This document shows positions 17,364 to 24,558 of a stretch of DNA of 34,793 nucleotides, one piece after another. Where the stretch lies: NCBI RefSeq assembly GCF_026005215.1, contig NZ_BPMA01000003.1, positions 1-34,793 on the forward strand, read 5' to 3'. The translations under genes were made by a program, and so were the position numbers. Each line of letters begins with the position of its first letter. Positions within the stretch are counted from its first letter, which is position 1. The DNA is from Capnocytophaga catalasegens (GTDB taxonomy: Bacteria > Bacteroidota > Bacteroidia > Flavobacteriales > Flavobacteriaceae). The notes beneath the pieces were generated by a model, which ran no database searches, was not told the DNA's origin, and worked only from the letters and a program-made list of their open reading frames with translations.

Positions 17364-18968
17364 ATGGATTTCGATAATGAACATAAAAAGCATCTAAATT
17401 TATATCTGAACGGAATAGAACGTTTGTTTTACGATTTGATTGATACCTTAACTCTTTTAGCTCTTCGGGTGCAAATAAAAGATTTCTTCTTTGCTTTTGA
17501 TAAATATTCAAAAATTAAAAAATAAGCAAACAAAAGTCTTTCCATTTTTTACAAGGATTTAGATAATCAAATAAAAAAAAGTATTGATAACGAATGGATT
17601 TTTGCAAATAAAAAGAATGATTTTAATTCGTTTAGAAACAATAACCCTCGCAACCTCGAAGCCTTAGCTGTTTTTTAAAAAACGAAAAATACAGAATTTT
17701 ACAATTTCAGAACGAGTTTGGAATATCACAAAATCAACCAAAAAAGAAATGGAAATGGCTCTCGAAGTGGCTCTTTCAGAAGGTAAAAGTGCAAGCGAGT
17801 TGAGCCGTGAAATTCGTCATTTGCTTAAAAATCCTGATATACTTTTTAGGAGAGTAAAAGATAAACACGGAAATTTGGTTTTAAGTAAAGAAGTCCAAGA
17901 ACTTCATACAGGAAGAGGCATTTATCGAAGTTCTTACAAAAATGCGGTACGACTGGCTTCCAACGAGATAAATGTTGCTTACAAAACTGCTGACCTATTA
18001 CGAATACAACAAAATCCTGATATTGTAGGATACGAAATAGTGTTGTCAAAACAGCACAAGGTATATGATGTATGCGATGAACTTAAAGGAAAATACCCTA
18101 AAAATTTTCAGTTTGCAGGCTGGCACATTCAATGTAAATGCCAGTTAAAACCCATTTTAAAAAGCCAATCGGAACTGATTGCAGAACTGAAAAATGATTT
18201 AGAATTACCTGCTGAAAGTAGCAAAAATTATGTTTCAGATGTTCCTGAAAATTTTAAAAAATGGACTATTGAAAACAAAGAACGTATAAAAAACTGGAAA
18301 ACACAACCCGATTGGTGGGAGAATAATAAAGGTTTTTTGCCGTTTGGCGTGGAAAATAAAATAAAAAGTATTTTAGATATACCAGAAAAGAATACTTACA
18401 TTGCTTTTGAGCCGTTTTCTCCTATTATTATAAACAAATTGAACGAACTAAACAACAATAAGAAAAAGCAAAAACTATTAGCTGAAATAGTAAATGCACC
18501 CGAAGCTAAAATACTTTTTGAAACAGAAAATAATAAAGTTGTTTTGTTTGATAAGCACAAAGGAGTTAAAAAAGATAGTTGGCAAAACACCTTGCAAATG
18601 GCAAAGGCTTTAAGCAAAAATAAAAAAATGTAGCTTTTTTGTCCGAATATGATAATATTTCAAGTGCTGATGTTATTACTATGTTTAGAAACAGATATGT
18701 TATTGCTGATTTTAAATATTCATCAACAGATAACTATAACACTATTGCCGAAGAACTTATTAAAGGGTTTAAACAATCGGATTGCATTGTGCTAAAAATG
18801 GATAAAGGAAATTCAGGAACTTTTAGAAAGATTATAGAGCAAATTGAACGCAAAAAAGTAAAACCAAAAGATTTTATTTTGATCAATAAGTATAATAAAG
18901 TTTTAGAAATATCAAGAAAAGAAATTCAAGAAGGTAAATATAAGGCATTGGTAAAAGGATTTTTATAA
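17364..18968 (+). pseudogene. MuF-type phage head protein with C-terminal CdiA-like nuclease toxin, broken
   Basis: Read across three lesions, this is one gene of about 530 codons. Residues 1-53 (MDFDNEHKKH...) end at an in-frame TAA (17523-17525). The frame continues through ANKSLSIFYKDLDNQIKKS to a frameshift in T6A6 (17671-17682). The next frame carries the Mu gpF/SPP1 gp7 core, with LLKNPDILFRRVKDKHGNLV, YRSSYKNAVRLASNEINVAY and YPKNFQFAGWHIQCKCQ. A second frameshift in A7 (18622-18628) joins ALSKNKKNVAFLSE to a toxin domain with ADVITMF, VIADFKYSS and IKGFKQSDCIVL. This resembles the CdiA C-terminal tRNA nuclease (PD-(D/E)XK-like) group. MuF-toxin fusions are known from temperate phages. 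No neighbouring capsid genes remain. A TATTTTTG -7 box lies at 17345-17352. Confidence 0.85.
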
Positions 18969-18972
18969 AACC

Positions 18973-19091
18973 AAAAAGGCTGTTTTCACAACAGCCTTTT
19001 TAGTGAGCTTCGGGATAAAAGTACCGCTATTACGCTCGGTGGGCTTCACCCTAAACCCCTCTTACGAGTTGTTTAGCTTGTTAATTCAAGC
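18973..19091 (-). ncRNA. Candidate structured small RNA, about 118 nt
   Basis: On the minus strand a complete promoter (19097-19127) is followed by about 90 nt with much higher GC than its surroundings, and then a strong terminator hairpin. No open reading frame of note is present. Visible pairing includes GCTTG-AATTAA-CAAGC near the 5' end, GGGTTT with AAGCCC (one G-U pair) around an AGGGTG loop, ACCG with CGGT, and GAGC with GCTC. Rfam lists Bacteroidota RNAs of similar size, such as Flavo-1; I cannot confirm a match. It does not fold as one long bulged hairpin, so 6S-Flavo is unlikely. Housekeeping or island origin is open. Confidence 0.65.
18974..19000. terminator. Bidirectional terminator of the MuF pseudogene and the small RNA
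   Basis: AAAAGGCTGTT (18974-18984) and AACAGCCTTTT (18990-19000) form an 11-bp stem with a 5-nt loop. It sits 5 bp after the MuF-toxin stop on the plus strand and forms the 3' end of the candidate RNA on the minus strand. Confidence 0.85.
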
Positions 19092-19096
19092 CAGGG

Positions 19097-19127
19097 CAAA
19101 GATACGAATTATTTTTAATTTATCAAA
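19097..19127 (-). promoter_or_regulatory. Consensus promoter of the small RNA
   Basis: On the minus strand TTTG (19124-19127), exactly 19 bp, then TATCTTTG (19097-19104). This is one of the best matches to the Bacteroidota -33/-7 consensus in the window. Transcription would start near 19091. Confidence 0.75.
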
Positions 19128-19218
19128 TGTTTTGCAAAAAAATAAAATATTTTGTAAGTAATTGATTTTCAAAAAAACATCTGTAAAAGATGATTTAACA
19201 TAAATACCCTTTTTAGAG

Positions 19219-19554
19219 TTATAATACTGCTTTTTGCAAGGTTTCTCTAACAAAAGCATTGAGAGATACGCCTATATTAGTAGCTTTTTCTACTACTTTG
19301 GCGTGTAGCTCAGGAGTAAGTCGTACATTAAAACTTCCGCTGTATGATTTATGCAGAGGCAAATTATTTTCTTTACAATGTTCGATATAGTCTTCCACTG
19401 CATTGATAAAATCTTCTTTTAATTCCCCTATGGTAGTTCCTTCGTAAGTGATTAAAGTGCCTTTATTCAGTCCCAGAACCTTACCATATAATGTATTATC
19501 TTGATGTTCTATTTCGATGCTCCCAATAAATCCTTTATGTTTGAGTGTTTCCAT
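19219..19554 (-). CDS. hicB: Type II toxin-antitoxin system HicB antitoxin
   Basis: The 111-residue protein has the HicB layout. A partial RNase H-like domain (about 8-75) contains GFIGSIEIEHQDNTLYGKVLGL, TYEGTTIGELKEDFINAVEDY and CKENN. A C-terminal ribbon-helix-helix DNA-binding domain (about 77-111) contains FNVRLTPELHAKVVEKA and SLNAFVRETLQKAV. It would neutralise HicA and repress the operon. It overlaps the hicA end by 20 bp, with the toxin gene first, which is the usual order. Confidence 0.92.
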   Translation of the reverse strand: METLKHKGFIGSIEIEHQDNTLYGKVLGLNKGTLITYEGTTIGELKEDFINAVEDYIEHCKENNLPLHKSYSGSFNVRLTPELHAKVVEKATNIGVSLNAFVRETLQKAVL

Positions 19555-19822
19555 TTTCTTGTTGGTTTAAAAATTCATTTTCTGTTAGATAATTAACAAT
19601 ATCTTTAAGTGCTTTTTCTTTGATAATATTAGCAGGGTGCGGTTTGTGGGCTAAATATTGTATTTTCTTTTCAGCGTGATAAAATTTAACTCGTGAGCCT
19701 GATGTTTTCCCTTTATTACTTTTTACAAATCCCAAATGAGATAAAAGCGTTTCTAATTCATCAAAAGTAAAGTCTTTTGGTAAATCTTTTATTCGTTGTA
19801 ATAGTTTTTCTTTTCTGCTCAT
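19535..19822 (-). CDS. hicA: Type II toxin-antitoxin system HicA mRNA interferase toxin
   Basis: The 95-residue protein has a dsRBD-like fold of the HicA family. The helix FDELETLLSHLGFVKSN at about 20-36 is followed by the strand motif TSGSRVKFYHA at 40-50 and HKPHP at 59-63, then a helix ending in LTENEFL. The position usually holding the catalytic His after G-S is Arg here, as in a common GSRVxF subgroup in which the His follows a few residues later. A weak promoter (TTG-N20-CATATTTG; -7 at 19846-19853) lies upstream. The pair appears intact within otherwise decayed phage sequence. Confidence 0.9.
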   Translation of the reverse strand: MSRKEKLLQRIKDLPKDFTFDELETLLSHLGFVKSNKGKTSGSRVKFYHAEKKIQYLAHKPHPANIIKEKALKDIVNYLTENEFLNQQENGNTQT

Positions 19823-19902
19823 TGGTTGTAACTAAATTTCAGTTGCAAATATGTAACAACTTTTTTAATTGTGCAAGTTTTTTGATAAAAATTTTTCAAT
19901 AT

Positions 19903-20172
19903 TTACAAAAAACTTACATTTAGGTCTTTTGTATCTTCTTGTTGAAGCTGTTGTATTTGATCTTCGGGATTCGTTATTCCAAAGCGTTGCATACTCTCTC
20001 GTTGAGACATTAAAGGCTTGTTGCCGTTCGCTTCCATTAAAGTACGTATCATTTCTGTATCGTCATCTATATCAAATGGCGTAATAATAGGTGTTATTCT
20101 TTGTTTTTTAATTTCTTTTTCAAAAGATTATGTATCTCCGTTATCACTAATAAAAGAGTTAGTAGCTAAATT
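19903..20172 (-). pseudogene. C-terminal remnant of a phage portal protein (SPP1 gp6-like)
   Basis: A minus-strand frame reads NLATNSFISDNGDT, a stop codon (20128-20130), then SFEKEIKKQRITPIITPFDI, DDDTEMIRTLMEANGNKPLM and SQRESMQRFGITNPEDQI, ending ...DLNVSFL and a TAA at 19903-19905. The segment with multiple Gln near the end and NKPLMSQRES-type motif resembles the end of SPP1 gp6-like portal proteins, where the text I/V-S-x-x-T/S marks the C-terminal region. No N-terminal part remains. A portal normally lies upstream of muF on the same strand; here it is on the opposite strand and on the other side of hicAB, so the phage segment is rearranged. Confidence 0.55.
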
Positions 20173-20259
20173 TTATAAGTCAAAAATAAAAATATACAAT
20201 TGATAACCAAGTGTTTATATTTTATATTTTCAATAAATTATCTCAGAAAAAATCATTTA

Positions 20260-20892
20260 TTACACTAAACGGACATACAATTTTTTTTTTATCTCTTCTT
20301 TTTTTTCATCAATGATATGCCTAAATTCCTTTTTATTAATTTTTTTGTTTTCATAGTTAAAAGATTCATTTTTTAAATATATCTTTTCCCAGTCTTCTAC
20401 CTTTCTAATAAGTTTATTATTATGTTCTTTTAAATTGGCTAAATTTTCATTATTTATACTTAGAGTCTTATCATCATCTACAAAAGTATGTTTTAAACCT
20501 AATTCATGTGCTATTTCATGAAAAACAGCCTCTATAGAAAAACTAAAAATCATAGCTGAAAATAGATAAATATCTTCACGAATTACATAGGCAGCTTTTT
20601 GTTTTATACTATCATCAATAGGACTGATAAAAATAAATATATACTTTTTTAAATCTTCTGGTGAAAAACGTTTATTTTCAATATATTGATTTTCTACTAT
20701 GGATAAATATTTAGAACTATTTAAAATAGAATTATTTAAAAATACCCCTTGATGGATTAATTCTGTATCATTGATTTCTACTTCATCAATATCAAAATTA
20801 GCAGATAAATTAACTCCTATTTTAGGAAGTTGTCTCATCACTAAATTTTTAGTAAATTGATCTAAAGAATCATTTTCATTTAATTCTATCAA
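20260..20892 (-). CDS. Truncated HExxHxxGxxH zinc metalloprotease-like protein
   Basis: The frame from a TTG at 20892 has 210 residues. Its key feature is FHEIAHELGLKH (124-135), an exact metzincin-type zinc-binding motif, preceded by an IYLFSAMIFSFSIEAV helix and followed by a charged helical tail rich in Lys and Glu. The same frame stays open upstream to 21078 and reads LILTIKEEWHGEKGNEVGEY and EIQEDTLVRGIECLIEL without any ATG, GTG or earlier TTG start. This looks like the natural protein continuing, so the gene is probably 5' truncated or frameshifted against the membrane-protein frame at 20949-21350. A secreted effector or toxin role is only a guess. Confidence 0.55.
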   Translation of the reverse strand: MIELNENDSLDQFTKNLVMRQLPKIGVNLSANFDIDEVEINDTELIHQGVFLNNSILNSSKYLSIVENQYIENKRFSPEDLKKYIFIFISPIDDSIKQKAAYVIREDIYLFSAMIFSFSIEAVFHEIAHELGLKHTFVDDDKTLSINNENLANLKEHNNKLIRKVEDWEKIYLKNESFNYENKKINKKEFRHIIDEKKEEIKKKLYVRLV

Positions 20893-20948
20893 ACATTCTA
20901 TTCCCCTAACTAAAGTATCTTCTTGTATTTCAACATATTCATATTCCC

Positions 20949-21350
20949 CTACTTCATTTCCTTTCTCTCCGTGCCATTCTTCTTTGATGGTGAGTATAAG
21001 TTTTTCTTTCTTAAAATTAAAAATAGTAAAAAATATCCTAAGCTTATTGAAACTAATATAAGGACCGTACGGAGAGGTCTATATCCCCAACCCTCAATCC
21101 CAATATATAAAATTAATACTATACAAGGTATGATTGCAACTTTCTTTTTCCACGAAAACAAAATCGTAGTGAAAATTAAACTTATAGGGTATAAATAATT
21201 GAATATAAAATGAATTAATATGCCCCACGACAAGTCTCTTTTAAAAAGATAGTTTTTTTTATAAAAATCAACTCCTAAATTGTGTAGTAAAATAGCCGAT
21301 AACCAAGCTATAAAAATAGACAATATACAATACATTACTTTCCTTGCCAT
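20949..21350 (-). CDS. Small membrane protein, possibly frameshift-joined to the metalloprotease
   Basis: The 133-residue frame has four predicted membrane helices (about 5-22, 46-64, 71-88, 96-112). It ends with a charged tail SPSKKNGTERKEMK that looks unlike the rest. The tail overlaps, in another frame, the upstream extension of the metalloprotease; the change of character falls at the poly-A/T tract 21001-21010. The ATG overlaps the end of a short upstream fragment by 16 bp. No family is recognised. It may be an immunity-type membrane protein or the N-terminal half of a broken membrane-anchored protease. Confidence 0.5.
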   Translation of the reverse strand: MARKVMYCILSIFIAWLSAILLHNLGVDFYKKNYLFKRDLSWGILIHFIFNYLYPISLIFTTILFSWKKKVAIIPCIVLILYIGIEGWGYRPLRTVLILVSISLGYFLLFLILRKKNLYSPSKKNGTERKEMK

Positions 21351-21520
21351 AAGTGCTTGTATTTATTATATTCTACTTCTGTTAGAAAAACACCTAATTC
21401 TTTGGGAGAATAATCTGTTTTTAAAGGTTCGTAACTTTTTTTATATTCCTTTCCAAGAATAGTATGAGAGTATGATTTTTGAATAAATCTTTTTGATGTC
21501 CATATATTTGTTATAAGTGG
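21335..21520 (-). pseudogene. 3' remnant of an unknown gene
   Basis: A minus-strand frame of about 62 codons has no usable start and ends KYKHLWQGK and TAA at 21335-21337. It contains YSPKELGVFLTEVEYNKY, which looks like true protein. It overlaps the next gene's ATG by 16 bp, as in a translationally coupled pair. Its 5' part is missing, cut where the methyltransferase cassette begins. The product is unknown. Confidence 0.4.
21479..21510 (+). promoter_or_regulatory. Possible promoter of the methyltransferase/Mom cassette
   Basis: TTG (21479-21481), 21 bp, then TATATTTG (21503-21510) on the plus strand, 43 bp before the ATG at 21554. The spacer is slightly long. Confidence 0.4.
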
Positions 21521-21553
21521 TCAGAGTTGCAAAATTACAAAAAAATTAGAATT

Positions 21554-22607
21554 ATGAAATATAACTATACTTGGAAATTATCAGAAACAAATTTTACCAA
21601 AGAAAAAGGTAAGGTTTTTAGTTGTTTTGCCTGTGGTGGAGGCTCGACAATGGGGTATAAATTGGTTGGTTTTGACGTGATTGGCTTTAATGAAATAGAC
21701 CCTCGAATGGCAAATTTATACATCAAAAATCATCAACCAAAGTATCAATTTGTGGAAGCTATACAAGATTTTGTGAAATGGGACGAATACCCTGAAGAAC
21801 TCTATCATTTGGATATTTTGGACGGTTCTCCACCGTGTAGCTCGTTCAGCGTTGCAGGCAAACGAGAACAAGACTGGGGTAAAGAAAAGCAATTCTGTGA
21901 AGGACAAGCCAAACAAGTGCTTGATACACTTTTCTTTGATTTTATTGCTTTGGCAGAAAAATTACAACCTAAAAATCGTGATTGCCGAAAATGTCAAAGG
22001 ATTAACCATTGGTAAGGCAAAAGACTATCTATATCGCATTTTGTCCGAATTTGACAAAGCAGGGTACAAGGTAAATCGCTACCTATTAGACGCTTCAAAA
22101 ATGGGAGTTCCACAGCGTAGAGAAAGAGTGTTTTTTGTAGCTGTTCGCAAGGATTTAGCTCATAAAGTAACGGATTTAGTGTTGAATTTTGACCTTTTGC
22201 CAATACCATTCAAAGCGATAAAAACTAATGAAAATACGACAAGTTTTACCGACCACGACCGCCGCATTTGGGACAACCGAAAACAAGGCGACCGTTCCTA
22301 TTCCGATGTTTTAAAACGTATTGAAAACCGAGATAGTAATTTCAATGCTCGGTTTGTATATGATGATAAAGTACCTTCAACCATAGTAGCTTCGAGTGGC
22401 TCTAAAATGACACTTTTTAGCGAACCTCGAAAAATGAACCACACGGAACTGATTAAATGTCAATCGTTCCCATTAGATTATGATTTTGGTACAAAAACGT
22501 ATTCGTTTGTGCAATATGTGCTGGGAATGAGCGTTCCACCCGTAATGATAGCTAATTTAATAAATGAAGTGTATAACCAATGGAAAAATATTTTTATAAA
22601 TGAATGA
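21554..22607 (+). pseudogene. DNA (cytosine-5-)-methyltransferase, frameshifted
   Basis: Both halves belong to one C5-methyltransferase. The first (from ATG 21554) has motif I FACGGGSTMGY at 25-35, the acidic motif II end NEIDP and motif IV DGSPPCSSFS with catalytic C95. The frame is lost in A5 at 21971-21975: the expected ...LQPKIVIAENVKG becomes LQPKNRDCRK and stops at 22015. The other frame resumes with motif VI ENVKG, motif VIII MGVPQRRERVFF, a short target-recognition region (about 22210-22400), and motifs IX-X ending SVPPVMIANLINEVYNQW. Removing one A would give an intact protein of about 350 residues. Its stop overlaps the next start by 8 bp. No restriction nuclease is nearby, so it is a solitary, phage-type methyltransferase. 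Confidence 0.88.
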
Positions 22608-23352
22608 AATAAAACGATTTATCGTACAAAGTAATACAATGGGAAACTTAGTGATAAAGCGAGTTTCCAAAGAGAAAGCAAAACAAATGATTATTGAAAA
22701 TCATTACTCCCACAAGTGGAACAATGCAAGTTTTGGTTTGTTTAATTATGGGATATTTAGAGAACATTACGAAGCTGATAATGAGTGTTTAAGAGTAGCA
22801 GTTTATGGATATATGATGCACCCCAAGGCACATTATTTTACGCACCCAAATCCTATGGCAATGATGTTAGAACTCAATCGTATGTGGATAAGCGATGAGT
22901 TGGGTAAAAATGCCGAAACGATACTTATCAGTCGTTCGCTCAAACTATTACGAGAGGATTGTCTGAATTGTGTTGCGGTTCAGTCTTTTGCTGATGGGCG
23001 TTTAGGTTGTGGAACGATATATAAAGCAGCAAATTTTAAGTACTTCGGGGGTCATAAAACAACTTTCGTTAAAAACAAGCGTACAGGCGAAATCAACCAC
23101 GAAATGAACTTCACCCGCATGGATAGCAAAAGTATCTACCTGCGTAATAATTTGGCATATTTGTTAGGTGATTTGGAGGTTTTTCAAGTAGATACTTATC
23201 GATACATTTTTCCGTTGTGCAAGCGGTTTAGGTATAACAAAGCACAGCAATCTTACCCTGCCTACAACAAAGGGATTACACCCATTAAATGGCAACGAGA
23301 CCGCAAGCTCATCAAAGAACGGCTTATTAAGTTTATCAACGAAATTGAATAA
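22600..23352 (+). CDS. Mom-like DNA adenine hypermodification protein
   Basis: The 250-residue protein has the GNAT-like pattern of phage Mu Mom, which adds a methylcarbamoyl group to adenine in phage DNA to evade restriction. Visible motifs are ENHYSHKWNNASFGLFNYG (33-51), LELNRMWISD (90-99), a helix with ILISRSLKLLRE, and SFADGRLGCGTIYKAANFKYFGG (129-151). These last match the A-D...G-T-I-Y-K-A.N-F segment of Mom. The C-terminus is basic with YNKGITPIKWQRDRKL. The ATG at 22600 overlaps the methyltransferase stop by 8 bp, indicating coupled translation. No com-like regulator is visible. The reading frame is intact. Confidence 0.75.
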   Translation: MNEIKRFIVQSNTMGNLVIKRVSKEKAKQMIIENHYSHKWNNASFGLFNYGIFREHYEADNECLRVAVYGYMMHPKAHYFTHPNPMAMMLELNRMWISDELGKNAETILISRSLKLLREDCLNCVAVQSFADGRLGCGTIYKAANFKYFGGHKTTFVKNKRTGEINHEMNFTRMDSKSIYLRNNLAYLLGDLEVFQVDTYRYIFPLCKRFRYNKAQQSYPAYNKGITPIKWQRDRKLIKERLIKFINEIE

Positions 23353-23354
23353 AA

Positions 23355-23380
23355 AAAACACAGTTTTGAAGCCGTGTTTT
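23355..23380 (+). terminator. Terminator after the Mom-like gene
   Basis: AAAACAC (23355-23361) and GTGTTTT (23374-23380) form a 7-bp stem starting 3 bp after the stop codon, followed by AGAGTTTTATT. Confidence 0.6.
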
Positions 23381-23428
23381 AGAGTTTTATTGTATATTTG
23401 CCATACGATAACAAAATCCTCAAAAAAT

Positions 23429-23465
23429 GTACATTTCATTTTGAAAATTGGTACATTTCATTTTG
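23429..23465. repeat. Direct repeat resembling an IS21-family terminus
   Basis: GTACATTTCATTTTG occurs at 23429-23443 and again at 23451-23465, offset by 22 bp. Multiple TGTACATTT/GGTACATTT repeats are a feature of IS21-family ends. No istA or istB gene is next to it, so it would be an orphan end. It sits at the right border of the accessory island. The surrounding 23381-23567 holds nothing else visible. Confidence 0.35.
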
Positions 23466-23567
23466 CGGAATATACATAATCTGTAAAATTCCAGCATTGT
23501 AAGATTTATCGATTTCGGATATTTCTATATTTTTACTACAAATTATAACCACTATAAAATACAGATT

Positions 23568-24431
23568 TTATGCTTGTTTTTTGATAAAATTATAAATAAT
23601 TTCAATGACTGTCTTGTCAGCCAAAATACGTCTATGTCCTAAGCCTTGTGTTATGAAAAGTTCACTATCAGGTTTATTTTTATGAATGTTATACGCACAT
23701 TTTACAGGGACATCAATATCATCTTGGTCATGAATAATTAATAAAGGTTGCTTGATATTTTTAACAGCTACAGATATTGAATATTCGTTAATTGACTCTT
23801 CCAATTTTTTATCTAAATAATTATGAATACTCTGCCATACCTCTTGATTCATCTGCATTTTTTTGACAAAATCATCAATAATATCTGTTACTAAATCTCC
23901 TCCGCTAATAGCAATAACCCAAGGAGTTTTAAAGCCCAAACGTGTTGCATTGATTGAAGACATTGCTCCTAATGAATGCCCTATTATTCCATCAAAAGTA
24001 TAGTGTTTTCCTATTTCAAGAATACTTAGTACAAATTCTTTCATATAGGTTTTATTTCCTGGAGATTTTCCGTGACAAGGTGCATCAAAACTGATGATTT
24101 CATATCCTTTTGAAACTAAAAAATCTGCCAAAGAGAATAATTGTGTTCCTCGCCCACTCCATCCATGTACAAGTAAAATTCGTTTTTGTCCTTTTCCATA
24201 TTTATATATATTGATTTCTTTTTTTATAGAAGGAATATATAAAAAATATTGTTGGCTATTTTTATCCATCGGATATTCTCGCTTTGGCATCGGAAATTTA
24301 AGAGGTTTAAAAAAAAGCCAGATAGCATATTTTGAAGACAATTTATTAGAAATAAGTTGTAAAAACTTTCCGATTTTTATATATAGTTTAGGAATTTCAA
24401 TAGTTACTTTTGGGTTAGATGTATTATTCAT
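23568..24431 (-). CDS. Alpha/beta hydrolase
   Basis: The 287-residue protein is a serine hydrolase of the alpha/beta fold. The oxyanion segment HGWSGRG is at 89-95, the nucleophile elbow GHSLGA puts Ser at 153, the acid is in HDQDDIDVP (D238) and the catalytic His is H266 in GLGHRRIL. The first 60 residues are basic with a mildly hydrophobic stretch but no clear signal peptide. It resembles the esterase/thioesterase-like BEM46 or YqiA groups; the substrate is unknown. It is the first intact core-type gene to the right of the phage island and stands alone. Confidence 0.85.
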   Translation of the reverse strand: MNNTSNPKVTIEIPKLYIKIGKFLQLISNKLSSKYAIWLFFKPLKFPMPKREYPMDKNSQQYFLYIPSIKKEINIYKYGKGQKRILLVHGWSGRGTQLFSLADFLVSKGYEIISFDAPCHGKSPGNKTYMKEFVLSILEIGKHYTFDGIIGHSLGAMSSINATRLGFKTPWVIAISGGDLVTDIIDDFVKKMQMNQEVWQSIHNYLDKKLEESINEYSISVAVKNIKQPLLIIHDQDDIDVPVKCAYNIHKNKPDSELFITQGLGHRRILADKTVIEIIYNFIKKQA

Positions 24432-24502
24432 AATAATTTTATTATATCAAAATTAAATAAAAAGAAAGAGGGGATTTCCAAATAAATCGTTCAAAAAAAT
24501 GA

Positions 24503-24526
24503 AGCTGTCTTATTGCTAAGACAGCT
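24503..24526 (-). terminator. Rho-independent terminator after rpsA
   Basis: AGCTGTCTTA (24503-24512) and TAAGACAGCT (24517-24526) form a perfect 10-bp stem with a TTGC loop. On the minus strand it is followed by TTCATTTTTTTG. Confidence 0.85.
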
Positions 24527-24558
24527 CCCAAAACAAAAAATTATGAAAAAAAACTAAA

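Noticed and set aside
19001-19090. tRNA or rRNA fragment in the GC-richer stretch
   Set aside because: No cloverleaf, TTCGAATC-like T arm or CCA end is seen, and no rRNA segment is recognised; a small RNA fits better.
19869-20203. Plus-strand frames of 60-71 codons
   Set aside because: They are antisense to the portal remnant, whose minus-strand frame gives coherent protein-like sequence.
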